Positions 1-12,000 of a DNA stretch of 64,000 nt are shown one piece after another. The translations under genes and the position numbers were made by a program. The notes beneath the pieces are model-generated. The model worked only from the letters and a program-made list of their open reading frames with translations, was not told where the DNA came from and made no database searches. Origin of the DNA: Triops longicaudatus (Eukaryota > Arthropoda > Branchiopoda > Notostraca > Triopsidae); the NCBI GenBank assembly GCA_022885665.1, contig JAGQDJ010000013.1, forward strand, positions 155,924-219,923, read 5' to 3'. Numbering within the stretch: position 1 is the first letter of the stretch; every line of letters begins with the position of its first letter.

Positions 1-1974
1 GTTAAGATAGGAACGATTTACCTGCATTCTGAACACTTATAAATATGTCTTTATGAACTAAGGCGCGCTACACAACTTATGATTTTTGACTCGTTACTAA
101 CTGTAATGGACATGTTCTTCTCCTTGAGTTGTTTTTAAATATTCGAAAAAATATTAAACTTTCTTCGAAGATCGTGTTATAATGCTCATGAATTGCCAGG
201 TCCAAATGTGGTGTTTTCATCCCGTGCCATTGAATGTTTACTTGGGTGACCTCGTATTTCGCAAAGAATTTTTAACAAACGATCTATGGTGTCAGAAAGC
301 CTATCAGTCAGTGTGTTCAGTGAGCAGTCACTTCTTGCGAAACTTCCTCTTCGTCCCTCTTCTGTCTTGGGAAGAATGAGTAAGCTCTTACGAAAGATTT
401 TTTTTCACCGTAGGCTACACACTTTATTTTAAGACTCAACACAGAAGTCGTTTGAAGCTGTTTGATTACCCTAAGATACTTCGATTTCTCTGTATTCATA
501 AATTTAATTAATAGTAAGGTAATTTGTTTGAATGTTTGATGCATTCGGTTAAGGTTTTTTTATCATTCAATGTATTTAATAATTCTGATATTTTTTTTTA
601 GATGAGAATATCTCTTTATTACAAATGTACTCATTTAGATTAATTGTGGATGATAAACGCGTATTTCTGTAAGTAAGAAAAAAGTCCTAATGATAACTTG
701 CTCGTATTTCCTGTGACGAGAATATAAGTCAAATGGTCAAGCAGAGATGAGCGGCAAGTTTTCTTTCTTACAATGAAAAGTCGGTAACGCTTGGCTACTT
801 GGATGGAAAAATACCGGCGTTTTGTGTCTCGGTGTGTGTGCAAGCTTTTCCGTGCTGCTTCGGAATGTTTGTAGTCAACCAGGCTTTGACTCAACTTACT
901 AACAGCGTAGGAAGCTGAAGTTGTGGAGCTTTCACGTCTGACTATGGAGCGTATTGACCACCTGTTCAATCAGTGTCTGATTAAAGCCACACTTTATGAC
1001 CGAAACGTCTCTCTTTTTGTGTCACACCATGTGACATACACCTCACCTTTGTCTTTCAGTTCCGCCTCGTAAAGATAATTAATTAACTAACTTTTTGTTT
1101 GAAAACTCCTTCCCAACTGGAAGGCCTCGCTTCACGCGATGATGTTGGATACGACTTTCCTATTAGAAAACCTCCACTTACGCGAAATGTGAAATCACGC
1201 CCGGAAGAAAATCGATCTTAGTGTCTTAAATTCTACAAAGTCATTCTTAGGCTTTTGAATTTCATACGTATAGAAGCGTGGTGAGGTGTTTGTATGTCCT
1301 CGTCTTGAAAAATAAATTTTTGCGTAAAATTTGCGTAAAAGTAAGTTCTTTCTTGTAAAATTCAAGTTAAGACAACAGCGTTTCCCTTTCATTGTCTGGC
1401 GTTTGGTGCTTTAATGAGCTTAGACCAGCTCAAAGTGACTAATGAGATTCGTCGAGTTTTAAAGGGTCTTAACGGAACTTGCGCCACCGAGAATAGCCTT
1501 TTCACGTAAATTCGTCCTCTGAAACTGTTAAGATCGACTCGTCGACTGAAAGGTGTCAATCTCCTTTAGTTTGTAGTAGTAAGGATGCAAATGAGGTCAC
1601 GGTTGCCTTAAGATTTCAATTTCTCTCTTTCCCTCCCTCTTTGGCGCGTTTTCGGGGTGCGTAGGAAGCAGAAGAAGGAAACTTTCGGTTGCCTTTCGCT
1701 CTAAGTGCGTCTTCCAGAGATCCGAAAGGTGTTTCTCTTAGTTTACAACTGTTCAGCTGTCTTCATTAGTCGATACTTGGCGAGTTTGTGTGGTATGTTG
1801 AGGTTCCTTGTTGAGTTTTGGTTTGTGAAATAAGTTAAGCAGAGTTGGAACGAAGTGGAGAGCATTAACCCACACAAAGAAAAAAAATCGTAAAACTAAG
1901 TGATTTGATTTTCTCTACTCTGTTGCAGTGTGATGTGCTTGGGTAACTGACAAAAGAAACGGCAGAAAAATATA
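1..1974. other. 5' flank of the LAP gene; no coding exon recognised
   Basis: Only short open frames without recognisable similarity are present. The last 180 bases look like the 5' leader of the downstream LAP gene. A GTATGT donor at 1793 and a TTGCAG acceptor ending at 1926 could define a short 5'UTR intron, leaving a 48-base leader before the start codon at 1975. No transposon or RNA gene was seen. Confidence 0.4.
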
Positions 1975-4900
1975 ATGGGTGGCAAAGAAAACAAGAAAAT
2001 CAAAGGACAGGGACAAGTGCCTTTGTTGGAACAGAATGCAACCAACTCCTCTGCTGCGGTATCGACTTGCCGGACACCCAGTCGGCGGAGTTTTTGGTTG
2101 TGTTGCTTCCGCCCGGAATCGGAACAAGTCCGGGAACTGGATTATCGACACTTGTCCTTACAAGATGTCCCCGTCGAGATTTTTAACTATGAACGTACTT
2201 TGGAAGAACTCTATATGGACTGTAACCAGGTTAGTGCACATTCACAATTGAAGAAATTAGTTATTTAGTTATTACTTATTTCATTTAATGTTATTGGTTG
2301 TTAAATAAACAAAGCGTGAGCAGAGCTCGTTGGCATTTCTTATTGTTTATAGTTCTCAAAGTATACATAACGTTTTAATAATTTTGTTTTGATAATTTCT
2401 TGTTTAGTCGTGTTGCAATTTTTCCTTTTATTAAGCTAATTTTGAAAGAGATTATGAATATATTCATCTTGAATATTTTAATGTTAGATTGTGGATTTGC
2501 CGCGACCGTTATTTCATTGCCATAGTTTACGACGATTGTATCTCAGTGACAACGAAATCCAAGCGATTCCGCCTGCAGTGGGATCTCTGATTCATTTACA
2601 AGAACTGGATGTCTCCAAGAACTGTAAGTCAAATGATGAGTCGTTCTCTCTCAGTGGAAAACTAAATCCTATCCCTTTTGTTTACTTTTTTATTCATTTT
2701 GTTTTTGGTGATGTTAATGCTTCGTTTTTTATGTTTGTTTTCATTAAGCTTTGGGAGAATTTCCGGACAATATCAAGTGTTGCAAACAATTGCGTTTGTT
2801 GGACGCATCAGTGAACCCGTTATGCAAACTGCCTGAAGGAGCGACTCAGCTACTCTGCTTAGAAGAACTGTATCTCAACGACACCTTTCTCGAGTTTTTG
2901 CCCGCCAATTTTGGCAGACTGAACAAACTACGTATCCTTGAACTACGCGAAAACCAATTGTCGTCCTTACCCAAATCCATGGCTCGCTTAACTTCACTCA
3001 CGCGCTTGGATATTGGCCAAAACGATTTTAACGAATTAGTGCGTCATTACTTCCTTTTTAAATATAACTTTTCTTCCATTCGGTTTACTGTGGAAATTTT
3101 TTATATTGTATATAATGTAGCAATATGTGATGGTAATTGTATATAATAATTTATTTTATTAATATATAATAGTTTATTTGAACTAATATATCTGTCACAG
3201 GTTTTTATAATTTTTATGTAATATTTTTAGCTTTTTTGTTCATTTTGTACCATTATTTGATTTCGCTTTTCGTTTATTTAAGTATGTTTGAAGTGCTGCG
3301 TTTTAATTATTTTCATTACGCTTCTTAGCCGGAAGTCGTGGGAAGTTTACCAGCGTTAGAGGAATTGTGGTGTGATTGTAACAAGCTTAGCACATTACCT
3401 GAAGTAGGTCATGTCGTTTTTCTCAGTTGTGTCTCATTTTTTCATGAATTGCTGACTTACTTCCATTTTTTTGTCGTGTGGAAAAGTTTGTAGGCCAATT
3501 GAAGAAGCTGACACATTTAGACGCCAGTAAAAATTATTTGGAAGAGTTACCTGCCTCTTTGAACGAATGTATTGTTCTGAAAGATCTTTCCTTATCGGCC
3601 AATAATTTGAGCGTAAGTACTTCGCGTGAATGAAGGTGTTTGATTTATTTTATTTACCGTCTGGTGTCAATGTTCTTTTTTCGTGTTTCTGTTACTTTCT
3701 TCTGGCGTTTTGTGGCTCGAAAATGGTTTGATCAGTGTTTGCCGGTGATAAATGGACTGAAATCTTTGGTAGTTTTGCGATTGGACGACAATCGCTTGAC
3801 TTGTTTACCCGATTCGTTGGGCCAGTGCAGTAATTTAGAAGAATTGCAAGTTGGACAGAATCGGTTGACTAGTTTGCCACCTGCCATTGGTCTCTTGCGA
3901 AAACTTCATGCGCTCTACGTGGACGAAAACCAGTTGGAACAGCTACCTCCAGGTTTGGCAATGCATAATTGCAATGAGTGAGCAACTTTTCGCATGGAGG
4001 ATAACATGTTTGTCTTGTTGCGTTATTCCAGAACTGGGTAGCTGCACTGCGATGAGTGTCTTATCCGCCCGGCAGAATGCGTTAACGTCCATCCCCGCCG
4101 AACTTGGCCACCTGTCCAAGTTGCGCGTTTTGACCCTCAGCGGAAATCGATTGCAGAACTTGCCCGTTTCACTTTTAAACTTGCCGGCCTTGTTAGCGTT
4201 GTGGTTGTCGGAGTCACAAAACAAGCCCTTGATTCCTTTGCAGACTGAAAAGGATCCTGGTACGGGAAACAAAGTCTTAACTTGCTTTTTGCTGCCGCAA
4301 ACGTCTTCCGAACCGGATTGGAGCAACGTGACCAAAGAAGAAACTGAGTTCCTGTTGGATCACTGGGAGGAAGAGCGGCAAGCTCGTATGCAGATCAAGT
4401 TTGCGTCAGATGGTGAACCGGATCTCTCGGACGCTAAATTGGCCAGGAACCCGACTCCTTACCCGAAAGAATTGAAAGCTTTGGCGAAACACGCTCACAA
4501 TGTGGCGAGTAAGCAATCCACCACGCCTGAAGAGGCCAAAGATCGCTCCAGCACCAGCAGCACTAGCAAAGATAACAAAGACATAGGAAGCAGAGAGGTA
4601 ACAAGCTCCGTTTTTGCCGAAGAAACGCCGAAACGAAAGAAGGAACCTATGAATAGTAGTTCGCCGGTAGTTATTAAGGAAGCAAAACAAGTTGTTATTC
4701 CTCGCGTGGCAGAAAAAGTCAACGAGTTACCAGCGCCTGTGGTGCCTAAACTTCAGGAAGATGTTCTCGTAACTACGAGCAGCGTTGCTGTGGAAGAGGA
4801 GCCACGTGTTCCACCACCATATCATATCGCTGCGGTTTACTCGAAACATGCCGATAAATTTAACCAAACAGAGAGTCTGGCTTCCACGCCAGTTACCACA

Positions 4901-6325
4901 GAGCCTGTAACCAATTTCTTGCCGAACAGTACAACGTCACCCGTGTGGGAAAAATCTTTCACAACTTCACTCCCAACATCGCCCTCTAGCCATTCGATTC
5001 CTATAAATGAAGTAAACGCGTTAACGAGTGCGCCTAACTCGCCAAATAGTATTGCACCGTCAGCTGGAATCAGCAACGAACAGTTTTTAAATTCTGACCA
5101 GTCAGAGAGCCTGACATCAGAACCACCGTCTCCCGGCAGTCAATCACCTTGCGAAGAGCTAGATCACGTGGCACTCTTGGCCAGTGACCGTCATTCAAGT
5201 CCCGACAGCGGCCGAGGACAGTCAGAAGAGCCGCTGACGACGAGCACAGAGCTTCCGCCTTCTTCGAACATAAGTTATACTTCCATCAACGCCATTCCCA
5301 TAGAAAGGCGGTCTACTTATGCCATTGAACGAAACGAACAAGATTACAACAACTTAGACGAAACAGATGACCCGAATTCAGCCGACGCCTTGCGCCAAGC
5401 CGCGCGCATGGTTCTCTCAGCTTCCAGACCTTCTTCCGTAGCTTACCAAAACCCAGTAATAACACAAGATACTCCCACCGTTAACAACACAATCGATGCA
5501 GCTCATATAATAGGTTTACCCTCGATTGCTCCCATCGCGGCAGCTGCGCTAGCCACCCCTACTCAACATACAAACGGTTACGTTCCGCCCAAAGAACGCA
5601 TCTCGCGTTTGCCTCCGCCTAAAGTCAAGCTTGAGACTAAGATACCCACCACGCCCATTACAGCTCCCTTATCCATCCCTGAGATGAAACGCGAACCTTC
5701 CTTCGTCACTTCCAAGATTCCTTCTCTAGGGTCCAAGCTCCCAACGGGTATATCGTCTCCTGTCACCAAAGAAGCCAAAATCTCCCGTTTACCCCCACCG
5801 CAAGTTCACACCTCTTCGCCCAGTCAGACATTCCTACCAATGGGCACCGCTTCTAGTATGACGCGCAGCTTCCCGGCGGCTAGTACTTCCCCTACGAGCT
5901 ACCAACAATTGACGCACAAAAGCTATAGCAGCATTAGTGTGCCTACGACCACGCCCACCGCGGCTGTTTCCCCAGCCTCCAAGATCCCGCCCCCTAAACT
6001 CGAACGAATGTCTTCCACTCTTTCGACAACTTCCGTCTCATCTTCCAAGGAATCCCGTATTCTCGCGCCCCAAGTTCAAGCCCAGCCCCCAGAACCTTCG
6101 AGAACTATTTCCGCCTCCAGGCTCCCTGCTCCTTCGGTCAAAATCCCTCCATCATTGGCACATGTAACAAGTTCTACTTCATCTGCCGCCGCTACAGCAA
6201 CGACTTCTACTTCCCGGTTGCCCATTGCGAGTTACAGCAAGAGCCGCTTGGTGGCAGAATCGACCTCTCTGGCGCGGCAAACCAACCTGCCGTCGACGTG
6301 GAGCAAAGTGGAGCGGAGTACATAA
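1975..6325 (+). CDS. LAP-family leucine-rich repeat protein (Erbin/Lap1/LET-413 type) without a PDZ domain
   Basis: Seven coding exons give about 1130 residues: 1975-2229, 2488-2623, 2749-3038, 3329-3403, 3487-3612, 3736-3952 and 4032-6325; phases agree at every junction. Residues about 50-437 are a continuous array of LRRs closely resembling Erbin/Densin/Lap1, with stretches such as EFLPANFGRL and ILELRENQLSSLPKSM, followed by the LAP-specific segment (LWEE-like and PTPYPKELK). LAP proteins act at basolateral membranes of epithelia in cell polarity. The N-terminus has a Cys pair (residues 43-44, LCCF) just before the repeats, where vertebrate Erbin is palmitoylated. The tail (about 440-1130) is Ser/Thr/Pro-rich and apparently disordered. 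It ends at a TAA with no PDZ domain, and SNF8 begins on the other strand 430 bases on, so no PDZ exon fits downstream. The donor of exon 3 (GTGCGT) is weak. Family assignment is firm; the precise paralogue is not. Confidence 0.9.
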
Positions 6326-6752
6326 TTTTTATCGACTTATTGGCTCTTCAAAGGTTTAAGCTATTTAGTTTCTATTTAACAGTTTTTGCGTGTGTTGTAT
6401 ATTAATGAAAAGAAAAGACGATAAGCCTAGGACGCTTTACGCGTAAATTTAGAGCTAAACAATGTTGGTCTTAATTGAATAACTTCTGCAGCAATCTGGC
6501 CTTATCTGTACATGAGTTCGCTTGAGTGACGCAGTTTCAAAAAATGACTATAGCTATCCCCCATTCCAGTGACTTGCCATTCGTTTATCAGCCCAAGGAA
6601 TAGGCCAAGTAAATGTCATTAGGCTGTATTTTCTGAGTTCATTAAGCTTGTTTTATATCAGTTTTCCAATAACTTTCTGCGCCAATTTGGTTTCTTAATA
6701 AAACGGGTCAAGAGTTGAAAACAAAGATTTTACACTTATTCGCAAGATATGC
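6326..6752. other. Convergent 3' region between LAP and SNF8
   Basis: Non-coding interval between two tail-to-tail genes. An AATAAA at 6697-6702 on the + strand is a reasonable poly(A) signal for LAP and lies only about 50 bases from the SNF8 stop codon, so the two 3'UTRs probably overlap or abut. Confidence 0.5.
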
Positions 6753-8638
6753 TTAATCTTTTTCCTGCAAAGCTGGAAATAAACTGGGAAACCAGTAAGC
6801 ATTTTCGCCTGGATTCTGGGCGTCCAACCAAGCCACGCCATCTTTCAGCAAATGCTCAAGTGCGTTACGCGCGCGAATGACGTCCCAACCTGAAATGAAT
6901 TGGTGCACATCAGTAGACAGCTACATAGGTATCCATAAAAGACTTAGAGACTCGACGACAGATACGATCAGGGCCGGATTATAATAGAGGCTAAGTAGGC
7001 TGCAGCCTAGGGGCCCGTGGTGTGGCGGGGCCCGTCAAAAAAGTACTCTTTCTCAGCAACACACATTCATTAATGGCCGCGGATACGTCAGCCTAGGGGC
7101 CCGTAAAGACTTAATCCGGCCCTGGATACGATTAAAATCGTTCAGCGCTCGGTTTCATGTGGACCTAACAAGATGCTCTGACTTGCTGATTGCATCACAA
7201 ATGGTTTACGATGAACTTTTTCCTTGGAAACTTAGTGAATTTCTTTACTTTCTCTGGATATACTCAACGTTCGACGTTCCAAACAACAAAATACCCATAA
7301 AAACTGAGTTCTTCATAAGGCAGTCATAAAACTACTGATTTGTTTCCAAGGAAAAAGACGTTAACATGGCGCCTAATATTTGTATATTTCGCAACTTAAC
7401 TTTGACAATCAACGCTTTAATCAAAACATGCAGTGTATGTTGTCTAGACCTCTTTATTAATAATAATGAAGTAAATTTACATCGCTAGTAAAAATTCGAC
7501 AGTAGTGCACACCATTTTCAAAAGTCGGTCCTTAGGAATAACGAGAACATTTTTTGTTTTTGACTCTTCAGATAACCGAATTCTAATCCGAAGGATGGTC
7601 TTTAAGTTATGAGCTGAATAATTTTGGGACTTTTCGCGTAAGTCGAGAACAAGTGGCCGAATTTCGATACATTTTCACATTTGCCCACGAAATTAATTTT
7701 AAAATGACTCTAAAGCGCATCGAATACAAACTCGTTGTCTCCCCCTCCTTTCCCCCTAAGAAAATGGTCAAAATTTTAAGATAAAAAAGTAGCAGTTCAT
7801 AATCAGTTTTAGCAAAATCATCGAAAAACTGAAACACAATTTTTTATTGTACTTTTGATTGAATTCAATGCATCCAAGCCTTTCGTAATATTTTTATTAA
7901 ACTTTGCGAAACAAACAAAAATAAAAAAGTTATCAAACGTATTGTTACCTAAGTCTTTATTAAGTTTTCCTATGGTAGTCCAGCCTTCTTCATGCGCCGA
8001 CTGAAGGATAGCTGTTTGATCCATGCTAAGTTCTCCTGGGACAGCTTTGATAAGCCAGCACCCTTTGTCTAGCGGAATAGCTTCGAAGCCGTTTCCCAAA
8101 ACTTTGAGTTTTTTAATGGCTCGTAGAAGATCATCCCTAGAAATAAAAAGGAAAAAAATGAGCAAAACATTTTGAATACAAATATCTTCACAAAAAAAAA
8201 TAGCGAATTTTACTGAGTGATCTCTTGGTGATGTTGGGCTTTTCCCCGAGCTTGGATCAAACGATGTCTCAGCTCATCCAAAGTAATCAAACCACCATTA
8301 CGGTGCGATGTGGCTATACAAACTTCTACCACTTGCACGGCTAATTCGTAGTAAAAATCACCCACGCCCAACAATTCCGTCCAAAAGCCTTTACTCGAAG
8401 CTAACGGATCTACACCGATGGTAGCGCACATATCTTGGAACTGTTTACGGAAAACTGGATTTTTTTTAATTTCCTGACGGTGTTTGGCTGCAAAATCTTC
8501 AAGTTTTTCCTTGAAAACTTCAATTTGTTTTGACATATGTTCAAACTGTGTTTCTTGTAGTTCTGTGCGTTTGTCTTTAAATCTTTCGGATTGTAACTGT
8601 TGGTTTCGAATAGCCCCTACACCCGCTCGGCGTCTCAT
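6753..8638 (-). CDS. SNF8: ESCRT-II subunit SNF8 / VPS22 (EAP30)
   Basis: Three exons on the minus strand (8638-8214, 8136-7949, 6889-6753) give 249 residues, close to the 258 of human SNF8. VPS22 is a core winged-helix subunit of ESCRT-II, which sorts ubiquitinated cargo into multivesicular bodies. Visible are the N-terminal coiled-coil helix (KHRQEIKKNPVFRKQFQDM), the near-invariant CATIGVDPLAS and GVGDFYYEL segments, a first winged helix (DDLLRAIKKLKVLG) and a second one ending in AWLDAQNPGENAYWFPSLF. The start is the first in-frame ATG and gives an MRRRAGVGA beginning that matches the family's MHRRGVGAGA. Intron 2 is about 1.06 kb and holds a hAT MITE. The gene is head-to-head with the OSBP-related gene (395 bases between start codons). 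Confidence 0.95.
6969..7124. mobile_element. Non-autonomous hAT element (MITE) with 8-bp target duplication
   Basis: A 156-bp element bounded by inverted ends CAGGGCCGGATTA and TAATCCGGCCCTG and flanked by perfect 8-bp direct repeats GATACGAT (6961-6968 and 7125-7132). CAGGG-type ends and an 8-bp duplication are diagnostic of hAT transposons. A second, subterminal inverted motif around CAGCCTAGGGGCCCG occurs at both sides. It has no coding capacity. It sits inside intron 2 of SNF8. Confidence 0.9.
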
Positions 8639-9033
8639 CTTTAATTCGATGCTTTTGGAAACTTGTAACTAAACTTGTCACACGACGTCTTGTTTGTATT
8701 TGTTTGTTCACTTGTTAACTGGTCAGGATTGCGTTTCGGCCATCTATGTGCAGTCCTAAGGGATGCTAAGTCACAGAAAAGAGTGATATAGAATGACAAT
8801 CTTATTGGTTTAAATAGCTGTTTCTAGCCCCGCCTCCTTATAGTCAATTCAACTTGATGCGAAATTCTAAGCTTCCTGTCTGTTCTTGCAGCCTAACGCA
8901 AGGATTAACTTTTGCAGCAAGCTGTGAACTGCAGATAGGTTAAAATCTACAAATATTGTGGTTCGCCGACAGGCCATTAGATTCCAAAGCTGTCATAACA
9001 GTGTTATGTGATCCTGGGTGTAAACCTTAAAAA
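8639..9033. promoter_or_regulatory. Shared divergent promoter interval, SNF8 and OSBP-related gene
   Basis: The 395 bases between the SNF8 start codon (minus strand) and the OSBP-related start codon (plus strand) must contain both promoters and 5' leaders, unless more upstream non-coding exons exist. No clear TATA box or other core motif was recognised. Confidence 0.45.
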
Positions 9034-12000
9034 ATGGTAAAAAATAAGGTAATACTTTAAATAATCCCCTCTTAAACATTATTATTTCATATTTACAACT
9101 TAACTAGGAAACGGATACAGCAGCAGAGGATGTCTTGGTGTTACGGCAGCCTTTTGAAGGGCAGCTCAATAAATATACAAATGTTGTCAAAGGTTGGCAA
9201 TATCGGTGGTTCGTTCTCGACCCTCTGACAGGGCTTCTGGAATATTTTATGGTAATAATGCATGCAAATTCTAGCTACGTGGGCTACAAAGGATTATTTT
9301 TCTTGTGTCATTGTACAGTCCGAGGCGGAGAAAAAGCAAAGACCCAGAGGTTCCCTTCATTTGGCTGGAGCCATTATTTGTCCGAGCGAAGAAGACTCGA
9401 GTAGTTTTACGGTTAACTCAGGGAGCGGGGAAGCTTATAAGTTGAGAGCTAGCGACGCACGTGAGCGTCAGCGTTGGGTTCATTTCTTACGCTCCGTGGC
9501 GGAGACGCACACTCAAGCCCTTGCTCAGGTTTAATTTCTCAAACCGCAATAAAATAAAAAAGAGATTGAATAGTGGTTTATATTGTTTGCTGTAGACAAA
9601 TCCACCTTTACCTTACCGAGAGCACAGAACGTTGGCTGTGTCCTCCTCGAACGCGTCAAACGTTACCGGGCGGTCTGTTTCCCCTCAGCCACCAGTTCCT
9701 TATGTCCCTCCTCCACGTATCCTTCAGACGCACCTAACTACGCTAGACGCTTTTGCATCAGTCCGTGATTTCCTGGGAAGAGCAGAAGCAGAGCAAGCTG
9801 CCATGACATATGCTATTGAGCAGCTACCGTCCACTGGTAATTTTTGAGAACTTTTCCTTCAATGTTTTGTGTAATCTCATAAATAGTTTATGTTTATGAG
9901 AAAGGTACACCTAACCGTGCTATGGGGAACTAGCCTGTCGAATGGTTCATCCGGTTTTTCAGTAACTGATCAACATTTTGACATCTAAGTTTTCAATCAT
10001 AAATGCTGTCATGTCATCTAAGTTTTTCAATTAAATTACTTAGTAAACTTGTACCAAGTCAGTCGGATCTTAAATTTCGAAAAACTACCGTTGAGGTGTA
10101 TCGAAGTACCTTTCAGCTAGCTTCTTGTTCAACACAGAATACGAATCATCTGTTAATTTAAGGGTAAAAAAAAAAAAAAGTTAATGTGCACTAAAAACTA
10201 GATGCTATAGTTGACTGTCGAGAATTTAAAATGAAACGTAGTAAATTTTTTTTAAAGTCACCTCACCATTTAACATATAGTTTCCCTTAGCATGTTGACG
10301 TGCACCTACCTGAAATGTTAGAATATATAATCTGAAATTGTTATTCTTTTTTTAATTTATTGATTGAAACGTAGAATTAGATGTTTTGCATATCGGTTTC
10401 TTAGGTAACAGTGAATCAATCGGTGTAACAACCTCTTTGGCAACGATCAAACGTCGTAACATGGCATTACGTTAAAACGCGTTCTTTTTCCCGTTTTTGT
10501 CATGGTTGGGAGGTATCAGTTAGGAGTGGCACAGTTTCACATGTTGTCACTGCCTTTTGCCGCACATAATATTGACCCGTGCGTGTGCCTATTGTATTCA
10601 TTATTGCGGCACTGTTTCGTTGTACGTGACGGGAAGATCCCTCACGCCAAATTGTCTGCCTCCATAGTCCCTCTATCAAACATTTTATCCGACAAGCTAG
10701 CCCGACGTTTGAGTAATGCCGAGTTTCCACTGACAGTTTGTGAAAGTCAACTTGAACGAGCATCAGCATCAACCCCGTTTGAATTACACGTCTGTGTGAA
10801 TCAACTCTTTCTCGTAAGACTTGCACAATCGTTACCTAAAATCGGTGTAAGAGAACTAAATGAGCTGTCTACGTTACGTGTGGGTTATTTGACATTTTGA
10901 TGATTTTGTAATGTAAGAAAAGGCTGAGGCATTAGTTGAGCCTTATATTGGAGGAGTATTATATAGGAAAGCTAGGCTGTGTAGGATTAAGTCGGTTTAA
11001 ATGATAACAGCATTAAGCGCTTTAATATCCTTCTCATAAATGCGTTAAATATCATGTGACAGTCTTTTTTTGCATTACAGGAAGCATGGTCACCGCTTTG
11101 GATCAAGACTTGCTTTTGCTCAAAGCTACCTCCCAAGCTACGCTGAAATGTTTAGAGCAGTGCCTGGCCATTCTTCAGTACCAGCAATACGAGGCGCCTG
11201 CTTTAGAATCCCAATCACATTCCGGTTACTCGAGCCGTAGTGGTAGCGTAAGAATACCTCAAGCGATGGCTATTTTGGGCGACTCACCCTTGTCTAACCG
11301 CAGTCCCCAAAATCGGACCACCCAATCCCAAGATAATAAGTAAATCCGCACTAATTCTTTTGACACATACTTCCCGCACGTAATTTTTTTAATTTTTGAA
11401 GTGAGATGCCGCAGTAGTTTACAGTCTGTGCTTCGATTTCCTGTACATGCACGCCTATTTCTTTGACTTTTTTCGTTCTTTTTTAGCCCCGTGTTGAGCC
11501 TGGGACACGTTAACACAGGTTAGAACCCCGCAAATTTTCGCTTTTTTTACTTTGGCTTGTTACCTCCCGCTTTGAATTAAGTTTTATAAAAAATAACTAC
11601 AGAGTCAGCTTTGCATAATTTTGTTACATTATTCGTATTTCTTACACCAGGCGGCGGTAGTAGTATGACATGGGCGAGCCGAGGCGGACGGGAAGGGGAG
11701 GAGCCGGATATCGAAGAACTCGGTGGCATAATTAGCGAACTGGATGGGAAAAGATCTGCAGATGAGTACAAGAGTCAGTTACTGGCATTGATGTCCAAAT
11801 GCAAGTTGGGAATGGAAATGACGCGCTCCCCCTTACCGGCCTTTTTACTGGAACCTCGCTCCTTTCTCGAAATGTTAGCGGATGGATTTAGTCACACAGA
11901 TCTTTTTGTTAGGTAACATAAAATTCAGACGATTCGAAGGCATTTTCGTATTTCTACAATGGAAAAAATACATAAATAGAAAGGCGTGTTTTAAATTTGT

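Noticed and set aside
640..969. 109-codon minus-strand frame upstream of LAP
   Set aside because: No recognisable similarity or splice context; treated as a chance frame.
3887..4031. Extension of the LAP exon through 3953-4031 as coding
   Set aside because: The LRR frame matches the family only when this 79-base segment is removed as an intron (G|GTTTGG ... CCAG|AA).
10502..10900. A nested gene in intron 4 of the ORP gene
   Set aside because: The 132-codon frame has no recognisable motif and an equally long antisense frame overlaps it.
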